DNA of 64,000 bases from Pseudomonas viridiflava (GCF_900590885.1 NZ_UUON01000033.1:266206-330205), one strand, 5' to 3'. Numbered from the stretch's first letter, positions 1 to 9,646 are shown. Notes: generated by a model from the sequence alone, not told the origin. Numbers and translations: made by a program.

Positions 1-189
1 GGTCGTTTCCTGGTGCCCCCGCGTTTGCGCGAGTACGCCAAGCTCGATAAGCGCGCAATGCTGGTCGGCCAACTGAACAAGTTCCAATTGTGGGACGAAG
101 ATGCCTGGGATGCTGTTTCTGCAGCTGACCTGGCTGCTATTCAACAACCGGGCGCTATGCCTGATGAACTGCGTGATTTGATCCTGTGA
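1..189 (+). CDS. mraZ: Transcriptional regulator MraZ, 3' part only
   Basis: The window opens inside this gene; 62 codons remain before the TGA at 187-189. The residues GRFLVPPRLREYA followed by LVGQLNKFQLWDEDAW match the second SpoVT/AbrB-like half of MraZ. In known systems MraZ is a DNA-binding ring protein that binds repeats in front of the dcw cluster and controls its transcription. The start and the promoter lie outside the window. The stop overlaps the GTG of rsmH by four bases, so the two are probably translationally coupled. The family call rests on the C-terminal sequence plus the position directly before rsmH. Confidence 0.9.
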   Translation, partial: GRFLVPPRLREYAKLDKRAMLVGQLNKFQLWDEDAWDAVSAADLAAIQQPGAMPDELRDLIL

Positions 190-1133
190 CTATTGATAGC
201 GGCTTTAACCACATCACCGTACTGCTTGACGAAGCCGTTGAGGCTCTCGCCGTACGCGCGGATGGCTGCTATTTGGATGGCACCTTCGGCAGGGGCGGGC
301 ATAGCCGGTTGATACTCAGCCAGCTCGGGTCCGACGGTAAGCTCCTCGGGTTCGACAAAGACCCTCAAGCGATTGCCACCGGGCAAGCGCTAGCGGCCGA
401 AGACGGCCGCTTTGTCGTTGTGCAGCGCAGCTTTGCCGAGCTGGGCGCCGAAGTGGCCGAGCGCGGCATGGCAGGCAAGGTGGCCGGGGTTTTGCTCGAC
501 CTGGGCGTGTCTTCGCCGCAGCTTGACGACCCTGAGCGTGGCTTCAGTTTCATGAACGACGGCCCCCTCGACATGCGCATGGACCCGACCCGGGGCATCA
601 GCGCCGCCGAGTTCATCGCCACCGCGCCGCACGAAGAAATCACCCGCGTATTCAAGGAGTACGGTGAAGAACGCTTCGCCGGCCGCATGGCCCGTGCCGT
701 GGTCGAGCGCCGCGAGATCCAGCCGTTCGAACGCACCGCCGACCTCGCCGAAGTGCTTAAGGTCGCCAACCCTGCGTGGGAAAAAGGCAAGAACCCGGCG
801 ACCCGTGCATTCCAGGGCCTGCGTATTCACGTCAACAACGAATTGGGCGACCTGGAGGCCGGCCTTGAGGCTGCCCTCGAGGCGCTGGAAGTCGGCGGTC
901 GCCTAGTGGTGATCAGCTTCCACTCCCTGGAAGACCGCATCGTCAAACTGTTCATGCGTCGCCTAGTCAAGGGTGAGTCCGACAACCTGCCGCGCAACCT
1001 GCCGGTGCGTTTCGAAGCCTTTGTGCCGAAAATCAAAATCCATGGCAAAGCGCAGTTCGCTTCCGAAGCCGAACTCAAGGCCAACCCACGTTCCCGTAGC
1101 GCCGTCATGCGCGTCGCGGAGAAGTTGCGGTGA
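186..1133 (+). CDS. rsmH: 16S rRNA (cytosine(1402)-N(4))-methyltransferase RsmH
   Basis: A 315-residue protein, the usual length for RsmH (MraW). It methylates N4 of C1402 in 16S rRNA using S-adenosylmethionine, in the cytoplasm. The early ITVLLDEAVEAL and the glycine-rich DGTFGRGGHS (about residues 29-40) are the family's SAM-binding start. LLDLGVSSPQLDDPERGFSF and the late VVISFHSLEDRIVK are further RsmH signatures. It starts at a GTG overlapping the mraZ stop and ends four bases into ftsL, the standard dcw arrangement. Confidence 0.97.
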   Translation: MTIDSGFNHITVLLDEAVEALAVRADGCYLDGTFGRGGHSRLILSQLGSDGKLLGFDKDPQAIATGQALAAEDGRFVVVQRSFAELGAEVAERGMAGKVAGVLLDLGVSSPQLDDPERGFSFMNDGPLDMRMDPTRGISAAEFIATAPHEEITRVFKEYGEERFAGRMARAVVERREIQPFERTADLAEVLKVANPAWEKGKNPATRAFQGLRIHVNNELGDLEAGLEAALEALEVGGRLVVISFHSLEDRIVKLFMRRLVKGESDNLPRNLPVRFEAFVPKIKIHGKAQFASEAELKANPRSRSAVMRVAEKLR

Positions 1134-1423
1134 GCAAGCTTTTCGCCAAGCCCCTGCCGGGCGGTAGCTTCTTTATGTTGCTGCTGTTTGTCGGCGTGCT
1201 GGTGTCCGCGATTGCGGTGTCTTACAGCGCCCACTGGAACCGCCAGCTGCTCAATACCCTGTACGGGGAATTGAGCGTGCGCGATAAGGCGCAGGCGGAA
1301 TGGGGTCGGCTGATCCTGGAGCAAAGCACCTGGACGGCCCACAGCCGTATCGAAGTGCTGGCCACCGAACAGCTGAAAATGCACATCCCTGGCGCGGCCG
1401 AAGTCCGCATGGTGGCGCCATGA
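1130..1423 (+). CDS. ftsL: Cell division protein FtsL
   Basis: A 97-residue bitopic membrane protein. A short cytoplasmic tail is followed by one hydrophobic segment (about residues 14-35, FFMLLLFVGVLVSAIAVSYS) and then a periplasmic region of about 60 residues with the heptad-like pattern expected of the FtsL coiled coil. FtsL forms the FtsQLB complex that activates septal synthesis by FtsWI. The start is a GTG at 1130 inside the rsmH stop region, and the stop overlaps the ftsI ATG. Sequence conservation in this family is low, so the call leans on length, topology and position between rsmH and ftsI. Confidence 0.95.
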   Translation: MSKLFAKPLPGGSFFMLLLFVGVLVSAIAVSYSAHWNRQLLNTLYGELSVRDKAQAEWGRLILEQSTWTAHSRIEVLATEQLKMHIPGAAEVRMVAP

Positions 1424-3165
1424 TGAAACTCGAAGGCGCACTCTACCCATGGCGTTTCCGCCTGGTGCTCGGCTTGCTGGCACTGATGGTGGGTGCGATC
1501 GCCTGGCGCATTGTCGACCTGCAGGTGGTCGACCGCGACTTCCTGATCGGCGAGGGCAATGCCCGTAGCCTGCGACATATCCCGATTCCTGCGCACCGCG
1601 GCCTGATCACCGACCGTAACGGCGAGCCTCTGGCCGTGAGCACCCCGGTGACCACCCTGTGGGCCAATGCCAAGGAACTGCAGGTGGCCAAGGACAAGTG
1701 GCCGGCACTCGCCGCTGCCCTTGGTCAGGACCCTAAGGCCCTGTCCGAGCGTCTGGAAGCCCAGGCCAACAAAGAATTCATCTACCTGGTTCGCGGCCTC
1801 ACGCCTGAACAAGGCCAGCAAGTGCTCGACCTTAAAGTCCCCGGTGTCTACGGCATCGAGGAGTTCCGCCGTTTCTACCCGGCCGGTGAAACCACCGCGC
1901 ATATGGTCGGTTTTACCGACATCGATGACCACGGCCGTGAAGGTGTGGAACTGGCCTACGACGAATGGCTGGCCGGGGTTCCCGGCAAACGACAAGTCAT
2001 CAAGGATCGGCGCGGCAGGTTGATCAAGGATGTCCAGGTCACCAAAAACGCCAAGGCCGGTAAGCCCTTGGCGTTGTCGATTGACCTGCGCCTGCAATAC
2101 CTGGCCAACCGCGAGCTGCGTAACGCGATCATCGAGAACGGCGCCAAGGCCGGCAGCCTGGTGATCATGGACGTGAAGACCGGCGAGATCCTCGCCATGG
2201 TCAACCAGCCGACCTACAACCCGAACAACCGTCGCAACCTGCAACCGGCGATGATGCGCAACCGCGCGATGATCGACGTGTTCGAGCCGGGTTCGACCAT
2301 GAAAGCCATCTCCATGAGTGCCGCCCTGGAAACCGGGCGCTGGAAGCCCAGCGACAAGGTCGAGGTCTACCCGGGCACCTTGCAGTTGGGCAAATACACC
2401 ATTCGTGACGTATCCCGCACCGAAGGCCCGGTGCTGGATCTGACAGGTATCCTGATCAACTCCAGTAACGTGGGCATGAGTAAGGTCGCCTTCGATATCG
2501 GCGGCGAAACCATCTACCACCTTGCGCAAAAAATCGGCCTGGGCCAACCCACCGGCCTCGATTTCCCAGGCGAGCGCGTGGGCAATTTGCCGAACTATCG
2601 CGACTGGAAAAAAGCCGAGACCGCCACGCTTTCCTACGGCTACGGCCTGTCGGTGACCGCGATCCAGCTGGCCCATGCTTTCTCTGTATTGGCCAATAAC
2701 GGCCGCATGGTTCCGTTGAGCCTGATCCACGTCGACGAGGCACCGAAAGCGACCCAGGTGATCCCGGAAAACGTCGCCAAGACCATGCAAGGCATGCTGC
2801 AACAAGTGATCGAAGCGCCGCGCGGTGTGTTCCGCGCCCAGGTGCCGGCGTATCACGTGGCGGGCAAGTCGGGTACCGCCCGTAAGACGTCGGTCGGCAC
2901 CAAGGGTTATGCGGAAAATTCCTATCGCTCGCTGTTCGCCGGTTTCGGTCCAATGAGCGACCCACGCTACGCCATCGTCGTAGTGATCGATGAACCGAGT
3001 AAAGCGGGCTACTTCGGTGGCCTGGTATCGGCGCCGGTGTTCAGCAAAGTGATGTCCGGCACCCTGCGCCTGATGAACATCACGCCGGACAACCTGCCGC
3101 CGACCCAACAAGCGAATGCCGGCCCACCGGCCGCTGCTGTCAAAGCCAATGGAGGGCGCGGCTGA
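1420..3165 (+). CDS. ftsI: Septal peptidoglycan transpeptidase FtsI (PBP3)
   Basis: A 581-residue class B penicillin-binding protein. It has an N-terminal membrane anchor (about residues 15-35), a PBP dimer/pedestal domain starting around the HRGLITDRNG motif, and a C-terminal transpeptidase domain. The catalytic motifs are visible: STMK with the acylated Ser near residue 292, the SSN triad in INSSNVGMSK, and KSGT in AGKSGTARK. It cross-links septal peptidoglycan with FtsW. The open frame extends upstream to 1300, but the ATG at 1420, which overlaps the ftsL stop as ATGA, gives the family-typical N-terminus; an ATG at 1423 follows immediately. Confidence 0.97.
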   Translation: MMKLEGALYPWRFRLVLGLLALMVGAIAWRIVDLQVVDRDFLIGEGNARSLRHIPIPAHRGLITDRNGEPLAVSTPVTTLWANAKELQVAKDKWPALAAALGQDPKALSERLEAQANKEFIYLVRGLTPEQGQQVLDLKVPGVYGIEEFRRFYPAGETTAHMVGFTDIDDHGREGVELAYDEWLAGVPGKRQVIKDRRGRLIKDVQVTKNAKAGKPLALSIDLRLQYLANRELRNAIIENGAKAGSLVIMDVKTGEILAMVNQPTYNPNNRRNLQPAMMRNRAMIDVFEPGSTMKAISMSAALETGRWKPSDKVEVYPGTLQLGKYTIRDVSRTEGPVLDLTGILINSSNVGMSKVAFDIGGETIYHLAQKIGLGQPTGLDFPGERVGNLPNYRDWKKAETATLSYGYGLSVTAIQLAHAFSVLANNGRMVPLSLIHVDEAPKATQVIPENVAKTMQGMLQQVIEAPRGVFRAQVPAYHVAGKSGTARKTSVGTKGYAENSYRSLFAGFGPMSDPRYAIVVVIDEPSKAGYFGGLVSAPVFSKVMSGTLRLMNITPDNLPPTQQANAGPPAAAVKANGGRG

Positions 3166-4628
3166 TGTCTCTTAGCCTGAACAAGATTTTCGCCCACGCC
3201 GGCCGCGATCTGCTGATTCGCGAGTTGAGCCTGGACAGCCGCAATGTACGCGCCGGCGATCTGTTCCTCGCGGTGCCGGGCGGCAAGTACGACGGTCGTG
3301 CACACATCGCCGACGCCCTGCAACGCGGTGCGGCGGCTGTGGCCTATGAAGTGGAAGGCGCCACCGTGCTGCCGATCACCGATGTGCCGCTGATTCCGGT
3401 CAAGGGTTTGGCCAAGCAACTGTCGGACATCGCCGGGCGCTTCTATGGCGACCCGAGCCGCCACCTCAACCTGGTGGGCGTTACCGGCACCAACGGCAAG
3501 ACCAGCGTGACCCAACTGGTCGCCCAGGCCCTTGACCTGCTGGGCCAGCATTGCGGCATTGTCGGCACCCTGGGCACCGGTTTTTATGGCGCGCTGGAAA
3601 GCGGCCTGCACACCACGCCGAACCCCATCGCCGTGCAAGCGACCCTGGCCGACCTGAAAAAGGCCGGTGCCAAGGCGGTTGCCATGGAAGTGTCGTCCCA
3701 CGGCCTGGACCAGGGCCGCGTGACCGCGCTGGCGTTCGATGTGGCGGTGATGACCAACCTGTCCCGCGACCACCTCGACTACCACGGCACCATGGAGGCG
3801 TACGCCGCCGCCAAGGCCAAGCTGTTTGCCTGGAATGACCTGAAATGCCGGGTGGTGAACCTCGACGATGAGTTCGGTCGCCAGCTGGCTGCCGAAGACA
3901 GCGAAGCGCGCCTGATTACCTACAGCCTCAAAGATTCCAGCGCCTACCTGTATTGCCGCGAAGCCCAATTCAACGACGAAGGCGTGCGCGCCACGCTGGT
4001 TACGCCCCAGGGCGAACACCATTTGCGCAGCACCTTGCTGGGGCGTTTCAACCTGAGCAACCTGCTGGCCGCCATTGGCGCCTTGCTCGGCCTGGATTAC
4101 GCCCTTGACGAAATCCTGCGTGTGCTGCCCAAGCTCGAAGGCCCGGCCGGGCGCATGCAGCGCCTGGGTGGCGGCACACAGCCGCTGGTAGTGGTCGACT
4201 ACGCTCACACGCCGGACGCCCTGGAAAAAGTCCTCGAAGCCCTGCGCCCGCACGCCAAGGGCAAGTTGCTGTGCCTGTTCGGCTGTGGCGGTGACCGCGA
4301 TCGCGGCAAGCGCCCGCTGATGGCCGAGATCGTCGAGCGTCTGGCCGATGGCGTGCTCGTCACCGACGACAACCCGCGCAGCGAAGCGCCGAGCCAGATT
4401 TTCGACGACATCCGCGTTGGTTTCAAAGACGCGTCCAAGGTCACGTTTGTGGCGGGTCGCGGCGCTGCCATTGCCCAACTGATCGCCAGCGCCAGCGCCG
4501 ACGACGTGGTGGTACTGGCCGGCAAGGGCCACGAGGACTACCAGGAAATCAACGGCGAACGCCATGCGTTCTCCGATCTGGTCGAGGCCGATCACGCCCT
4601 GACTGCCTGGGAGGTCGCTCATGCTTAA
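3165..4628 (+). CDS. murE: UDP-MurNAc-L-Ala-D-Glu:meso-diaminopimelate ligase MurE
   Basis: A 487-residue cytoplasmic Mur ligase that adds meso-diaminopimelate to UDP-MurNAc-dipeptide. The ATP-binding loop GVTGTNGKTS lies near residues 105-114. The motif DDNPRSE near residue 405 is the DNPR signature of DAP-adding (not lysine-adding) MurE enzymes. The ATG shares one base with the ftsI stop (TGATG), and the 3' end overlaps the murF start by eight bases, indicating tight coupling. Confidence 0.97.
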   Translation: MSLSLNKIFAHAGRDLLIRELSLDSRNVRAGDLFLAVPGGKYDGRAHIADALQRGAAAVAYEVEGATVLPITDVPLIPVKGLAKQLSDIAGRFYGDPSRHLNLVGVTGTNGKTSVTQLVAQALDLLGQHCGIVGTLGTGFYGALESGLHTTPNPIAVQATLADLKKAGAKAVAMEVSSHGLDQGRVTALAFDVAVMTNLSRDHLDYHGTMEAYAAAKAKLFAWNDLKCRVVNLDDEFGRQLAAEDSEARLITYSLKDSSAYLYCREAQFNDEGVRATLVTPQGEHHLRSTLLGRFNLSNLLAAIGALLGLDYALDEILRVLPKLEGPAGRMQRLGGGTQPLVVVDYAHTPDALEKVLEALRPHAKGKLLCLFGCGGDRDRGKRPLMAEIVERLADGVLVTDDNPRSEAPSQIFDDIRVGFKDASKVTFVAGRGAAIAQLIASASADDVVVLAGKGHEDYQEINGERHAFSDLVEADHALTAWEVAHA

Positions 4629-5991
4629 AGCGATGAAGTTCAGCGAACTGACCCAGGCGCTGTCGGCCCGCGTACTGTCGGGCGATTGCAGCTTCGATGG
4701 CGTGAGTATCGACAGCCGCAACATCAAGCCGGGCCAATTGTTTGTGGCGCTGGCCGGGCCGCGTTTCGACGGCCACGACTACCTTAATGACGTCGCCGCC
4801 AAAGGCGCCGTGGGTGCCCTGGTGCAGCGCGAAGTGGCGGACTCCACCTTGCCGCAGCTGCTGGTTGCCGACACCCGCCTGGCCCTCGGCCAACTGGGCG
4901 CGCTGAACCGTGCTGCCTTTGACAAGCCGGTTGCAGCCATCACCGGCTCCAGCGGCAAAACCACAGTCAAGGAACTGCTCGCCGGCGTCCTGCGCACGCG
5001 CGGGCCGGTGCTGGCCACTCGTGGCAACCTGAACAATGATTTCGGGGCACCGCTGACTCTGCTCGAACTGGCCCCGGAACACACGGCGGCCGTGATCGAA
5101 CTGGGTGCCTCGCGCATCGGTGAAATCGCCTACACCGTGGCGCTGACCAAGCCCCACGTGGCAATCATCAACAATGCCGGTACCGCCCATGTCGGCGAGT
5201 TCGGTGGCCCGGAAAAAATCGTCGAAGCCAAGGGCGAAATCCTTGAAGGTCTCGATGCGTCGGGCACGGCGGTATTGAACCTCGACGACAAAGCCTTCGA
5301 GACCTGGCGTGTACGCGCTGCCGGGCGCAAGGTGCTGACGTTTGCCGTGCTGAACGCGGCGGCTGATTTCCACGCCTCCGACATCAGCGTGGATGCCCGT
5401 GGTTGCCCGTCCTTTACCTTGCACACTCCGCAAGGCAGCGAACACGTGCAGTTGAACCTGCTGGGCAACCACAACGTCGCCAACGCCTTGGCCGCTGCCG
5501 CTGCTGCATACGCCCTGGGCGTGTCGCTGTTCGGTATCGCCACCGGGCTGGGCGCGGTGCAGCCGGTCAAGGGCCGCACGGTCGCGCAACTGGCGACCAA
5601 CGGCATGCGCGTGATCGATGACACCTACAACGCCAACCCGTCTTCTATCAATGCCGCCGTCGACCTGCTCAAAGGTTTTGCCGGGCGCAAGGTGCTGGTG
5701 CTGGGCGATATCGGCGAATTGGGCGACTGGGCCGAGCAAGGCCATCGCGAAGTCGGCGCCTATGCGGCCGGCAAGGTCGACGCCCTCTACGCCGTTGGAA
5801 CCAACATGGCTCACGCCGTCGCGGCGTTCGGCCCAGGTGCGCAGCACTTCCCCACCCAGGCCGAGCTGATCCAGGCGCTGGCCGCGGCTGAACACGACAA
5901 ACACACAACCATTTTGATCAAGGGATCGCGCAGCGCGGTGATGGAAAACGTCGTCGCGGCCTTGTGTGGCTCAAGTACGGAGAAACATTAA
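4621..5991 (+). CDS. murF: UDP-MurNAc-tripeptide:D-Ala-D-Ala ligase MurF
   Basis: A 456-residue Mur ligase that attaches D-Ala-D-Ala to complete the UDP-MurNAc-pentapeptide. The ATP loop AITGSSGKTTVKE is near residues 106-118. VIDDTYNANPSSINAA in the C-terminal half is a MurF hallmark. The ATG at 4621 lies inside the end of murE; an in-frame ATG at 4633 is an alternative start giving the same core protein. The final TAA shares its last base with the mraY ATG. Confidence 0.97.
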   Translation: MLKAMKFSELTQALSARVLSGDCSFDGVSIDSRNIKPGQLFVALAGPRFDGHDYLNDVAAKGAVGALVQREVADSTLPQLLVADTRLALGQLGALNRAAFDKPVAAITGSSGKTTVKELLAGVLRTRGPVLATRGNLNNDFGAPLTLLELAPEHTAAVIELGASRIGEIAYTVALTKPHVAIINNAGTAHVGEFGGPEKIVEAKGEILEGLDASGTAVLNLDDKAFETWRVRAAGRKVLTFAVLNAAADFHASDISVDARGCPSFTLHTPQGSEHVQLNLLGNHNVANALAAAAAAYALGVSLFGIATGLGAVQPVKGRTVAQLATNGMRVIDDTYNANPSSINAAVDLLKGFAGRKVLVLGDIGELGDWAEQGHREVGAYAAGKVDALYAVGTNMAHAVAAFGPGAQHFPTQAELIQALAAAEHDKHTTILIKGSRSAVMENVVAALCGSSTEKH

Positions 5992-7073
5992 TGCTGCTGC
6001 TGCTGGCTGAGTATCTGCAACAGTTCCACAAAGGCTTCGCGGTCTTTCAGTACCTGACCCTGCGCGGGATCCTGGGTGTGCTGACCGCGCTGTCTCTGTC
6101 GCTGTTTTTAGGGCCGTGGATGATCCGCACCCTGCAGAACCTGCAAATTGGTCAATCGGTTCGTAATGACGGCCCGCAGTCGCACCTGTCCAAGTCCGGC
6201 ACTCCGACCATGGGCGGCGCGCTGATCCTGTCGTCCATCGGCATCAGCACCTTGCTGTGGGCCGACCTGCACAACCGCTACGTGTGGACCGTGCTGCTGG
6301 TCACCCTGTTGTTCGGCGCCATCGGCTGGGTCGATGACTACCGCAAGGTGATCGAAAAAAATTCCAAGGGCCTGCCAAGCCGCTGGAAATATTTCTGGCA
6401 GTCGGTGTTCGGCCTCGGCGCGGCGATTTTCCTGTTCATGACCGCGCCAAGCGCAGTCGAAACCACCTTGATCATCCCGATGCTCAAGGACGCCAGCATT
6501 CCACTGGGCGTCGGCTTCGTGGTGCTGACCTACTTCGTGATCGTCGGCTCGAGCAACGCGGTGAACCTCACCGACGGCCTCGACGGCCTGGCGATCATGC
6601 CAACGGTGATGGTGGGCGGCGCGCTCGGCATCTTCTGCTACCTGTCGGGTAACGTGAAATTCGCCGAATACCTGCTGATCCCCTATGTACCGGGCGCGGG
6701 TGAGTTGATTGTGTTCTGCGGCGCACTGATCGGTGCCGGCCTGGGGTTCCTGTGGTTCAACACTTACCCCGCGCAAGTCTTCATGGGCGACGTCGGCGCC
6801 CTGGCGCTGGGCGCAGCCCTGGGCACCATCGCGGTGATCGTTCGCCAGGAAATCGTGCTGTTCATCATGGGCGGTGTGTTCGTGATGGAAACCCTGTCGG
6901 TGGTCATCCAGGTGGCTTCCTTCAAATTGACCGGGCGCCGCGTGTTTCGCATGGCGCCGATTCACCACCACTTTGAACTCAAGGGCTGGCCTGAGCCGCG
7001 TGTGATCGTCCGTTTCTGGATCATCACCGTGATTCTGGTCCTGGTCGGCCTTGCCACCCTGAAACTGAGGTAG
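5991..7073 (+). CDS. mraY: Phospho-MurNAc-pentapeptide transferase MraY
   Basis: A 360-residue polytopic membrane enzyme that transfers phospho-MurNAc-pentapeptide to undecaprenyl phosphate, making lipid I. Visible signatures are the conserved GTPTMGG motif near residue 70, the aspartate-rich loop GWVDDYRK, NLTDGLDGLA, and the histidine cluster APIHHHFELKG near the C-terminus. About ten hydrophobic segments can be drawn. The frame is open from 5964, but the ATG at 5991 with GGAGAAACATTA before it gives the family start MLLLLAEYL. Confidence 0.97.
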   Translation: MLLLLAEYLQQFHKGFAVFQYLTLRGILGVLTALSLSLFLGPWMIRTLQNLQIGQSVRNDGPQSHLSKSGTPTMGGALILSSIGISTLLWADLHNRYVWTVLLVTLLFGAIGWVDDYRKVIEKNSKGLPSRWKYFWQSVFGLGAAIFLFMTAPSAVETTLIIPMLKDASIPLGVGFVVLTYFVIVGSSNAVNLTDGLDGLAIMPTVMVGGALGIFCYLSGNVKFAEYLLIPYVPGAGELIVFCGALIGAGLGFLWFNTYPAQVFMGDVGALALGAALGTIAVIVRQEIVLFIMGGVFVMETLSVVIQVASFKLTGRRVFRMAPIHHHFELKGWPEPRVIVRFWIITVILVLVGLATLKLR

Positions 7074-7079
7074 AAACGA

Positions 7080-8426
7080 GTGTCCCTGATCGCTTCAGAC
7101 CACTTCCGCATCGTTGTCGGCCTCGGCAAGAGCGGCATGTCCCTGGTTCGCTTCCTGGCGAACCGGGGCAAGCCGTTTGCCGTGGCCGACACGCGGGAAA
7201 ATCCACCGGAGCTGGTCACGCTGCGCCGTGACTACCCGCACGTGGAAGTGCGTTGTGGCGAGTTGGATGTCGAGTTTCTGTGCCGCGCCGATGAGCTCTA
7301 CGTGAGCCCCGGCCTGGCCCTGGCGACACCGGCCCTGCAAGCGGCGGCGGCGCGTGGCGTGAAGCTGTCGGGCGATATCGATTTGTTCGCGCGTAACGCG
7401 AAGGCGCCAATCGTGGCCATCAGTGGTTCCAACGCGAAAAGCACCGTAACCACCCTGGTCGGCGAGATGGCGGTTGCGGCCGGCAAGCGCGTGGCCGTGG
7501 GCGGCAACCTCGGCACGCCGGCGCTGGATCTGCTCAGCGACGACGTCGAGCTGTACGTGATGGAACTGTCGAGCTTCCAGCTGGAAACCACCCACGACCT
7601 CGGCGCCGAAGTGGCCACCGTGTTGAACGTGAGTGAAGACCACATGGACCGCTACAGCGGCCTGCCGGCCTATCACCTGGCCAAGCACCGGATCTTCCGT
7701 GGCGCCAAGCAATTTGTAGTCAACCGCCAGGACGCCCTGAGCCGTCCACTGATGGGCGAGGGCATGCCGTGCTGGACCTTCGGTCTGGGCAAGCCGGATT
7801 TCAAAGCGTTTGGTATTCGCGAAGAGAACGGCGAGAAATACCTGGCCTTCGAATTCCAGAACCTGATGCCGGTGCGCGAGCTGAAAATCCGTGGCGCGCA
7901 TAACCAATCCAACGCCCTTGCGGCCTTAGCGCTGGGGCATGCCGTGGGCTTGCCATTCGACGCCATGCTGTCGAGCCTGCGCACCTTCGGCGGCCTTGAG
8001 CATCGCTGCCAATGGGTGCGCGACCTCGAGGGCGTGAGCTATTACAACGATTCCAAGGCCACCAACGTGGGCGCCGCATTGGCCGCCATCGAAGGCCTGG
8101 GCGCCGATATCGACGGCAAGCTGGTACTGATCGCCGGTGGCGACGGCAAGGGCGCCGACTTCAAGGACCTTAAAGCCCCGGTGGCGGCCCATTGCCGCGC
8201 CGTGGTGTTGATGGGCCGAGACGCCGACCTGATCGCCGCCGCCCTCGGCGACGCCGTGTCGCAAGTGCGCGCCACCTCCCTGGACGATGCGATCGTCCAG
8301 TGCAAAGCCCTGGCCCAGCCAGGCGATGCGGTGCTGCTGTCGCCGGCCTGCGCCAGTTTCGACATGTTCAAGAACTACGAAGAGCGCGGCCAGTTGTTCG
8401 CCCGCGCCGTGGAGGGCTTGGCATGA
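7080..8426 (+). CDS. murD: UDP-MurNAc-L-alanine:D-glutamate ligase MurD
   Basis: A 448-residue cytoplasmic ligase that adds D-glutamate to UDP-MurNAc-L-Ala. The N-terminal Rossmann part (VVGLGKSGMSLVR) is followed by the ATP loop AISGSNAKSTVTTL and by LNVSEDHMDRY. The P-loop reads GSNAKST, with Ala where most Mur ligases have Gly; from memory, other Pseudomonas MurD proteins share this. The start is a GTG at 7080, six bases after the mraY stop. The stop overlaps the ftsW ATG. Confidence 0.96.
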   Translation: MSLIASDHFRIVVGLGKSGMSLVRFLANRGKPFAVADTRENPPELVTLRRDYPHVEVRCGELDVEFLCRADELYVSPGLALATPALQAAAARGVKLSGDIDLFARNAKAPIVAISGSNAKSTVTTLVGEMAVAAGKRVAVGGNLGTPALDLLSDDVELYVMELSSFQLETTHDLGAEVATVLNVSEDHMDRYSGLPAYHLAKHRIFRGAKQFVVNRQDALSRPLMGEGMPCWTFGLGKPDFKAFGIREENGEKYLAFEFQNLMPVRELKIRGAHNQSNALAALALGHAVGLPFDAMLSSLRTFGGLEHRCQWVRDLEGVSYYNDSKATNVGAALAAIEGLGADIDGKLVLIAGGDGKGADFKDLKAPVAAHCRAVVLMGRDADLIAAALGDAVSQVRATSLDDAIVQCKALAQPGDAVLLSPACASFDMFKNYEERGQLFARAVEGLA

Positions 8427-9646
8427 ACCTCAATCTCAGGAACATCATCAAGCCGTACCCGTCGCCGATCATCACCGGGCGCGGTATTGACCTGGATTTC
8501 CCGATGCTCGCCGGTTGCCTCGCGCTGCTGGGCCTGGGCCTGGTGATGATCACCTCGGCGTCGTCCGAAGTGGCCGCCGTGCAGTCGGGCAACACCCTGT
8601 ACATGATGATCCGCCACCTGGTGTACCTGGTGATCGGCCTCGGCGCGTGCATCGTCACCATGATGATCCCCATCGCCACCTGGCAACGCCTGGGTTGGCT
8701 GATGCTGATCGGTGCGTTCGGTTTGCTGATCATGGTGATCCTGCCCGGCATCGGCCGCGAGGTAAACGGTTCGATGCGCTGGATCGGCTTCGGCGCGTTC
8801 AACGTGCAGCCGTCGGAAATCGCCAAGGTGTTCGTGGTGATCTACCTCGCGGGTTACCTGGTGCGGCGTCAGAAAGAAGTGCGCGAAAGCTGGATGGGTT
8901 TTTTCAAGCCGTTCATCGTGCTGCTGCCCATGGCCGGCCTGTTGCTGATGGAGCCCGACTTCGGTGCCACCGTGGTGATGATGGGCGCCGCTGCGGCGAT
9001 GCTGTTCCTCGGCGGCGTAGGCCTGTTCCGCTTTGCCTTGATGGTCGGGCTGGCGGTCGCCGCCGTGACCATCCTGGTGCAGGCGCAACCCTACCGGATG
9101 GCGCGTTTGATCACCTTCACCGACCCCTGGTCCGACCAGTTCGGCTCCGGCTACCAGTTGACCCAGGCGCTGATCGCCTTCGGTCGCGGCGAGTGGCTGG
9201 GCGTGGGCCTGGGCAACAGCGTGCAGAAACAATTCTACCTTCCGGAAGCGCACACCGACTTCGTGTTCTCGGTACTTGCCGAAGAACTCGGCGTGGTTGG
9301 TTCGCTGTGCACCGTCGCGCTGTTCGTGTTTGTGTGTGTACGCGGCATGTACATCGGCATGTGGGCCGAAAAGGCCAAACAGTATTTCGCCGCGTATGTG
9401 GCGTACGGCTTGTCGTTCCTGTGGATCGGCCAGTTCCTGATCAACATCGGCGTGAACGTCGGCCTGCTGCCGACCAAGGGCCTGACCTTGCCGTTCCTCA
9501 GTTATGGCGGCAGTTCGTTGGTGATTTGCTGCGCGTGCCTGGGCTTGTTGCTGCGCATCGAGTGGGAGAGTCGAACCCACCTGGGCAGCGAAGAGATGGA
9601 GTTCAGCGAAAGCGACTTCGCCGAGGAGCCGACCCATGGGCGCTAA
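8423..9646 (+). CDS. ftsW: Septal peptidoglycan glycosyltransferase FtsW (SEDS family)
   Basis: A 407-residue SEDS-family membrane protein with about ten transmembrane segments. It polymerises lipid II into glycan strands at the septum in partnership with FtsI. Visible family features are NGSMRWIGFGAFNVQPSEI in the first half, the loop EAHTDFVFSVLAEELG, and the C-terminal LPTKGLTLPFLSYGGSS. The ATG at 8423 overlaps the murD stop (ATGA); the open frame upstream of it runs antiparallel to murD's reading and is not coding. The 3' end overlaps murG by eleven bases. Confidence 0.97.
   Translation: MNLNLRNIIKPYPSPIITGRGIDLDFPMLAGCLALLGLGLVMITSASSEVAAVQSGNTLYMMIRHLVYLVIGLGACIVTMMIPIATWQRLGWLMLIGAFGLLIMVILPGIGREVNGSMRWIGFGAFNVQPSEIAKVFVVIYLAGYLVRRQKEVRESWMGFFKPFIVLLPMAGLLLMEPDFGATVVMMGAAAAMLFLGGVGLFRFALMVGLAVAAVTILVQAQPYRMARLITFTDPWSDQFGSGYQLTQALIAFGRGEWLGVGLGNSVQKQFYLPEAHTDFVFSVLAEELGVVGSLCTVALFVFVCVRGMYIGMWAEKAKQYFAAYVAYGLSFLWIGQFLINIGVNVGLLPTKGLTLPFLSYGGSSLVICCACLGLLLRIEWESRTHLGSEEMEFSESDFAEEPTHGR

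Noticed and set aside
1222..4727. Minus-strand frames opposite ftsL, ftsI and murE
   Set aside because: Antisense to the dcw genes, no ribosome sites, no domains.
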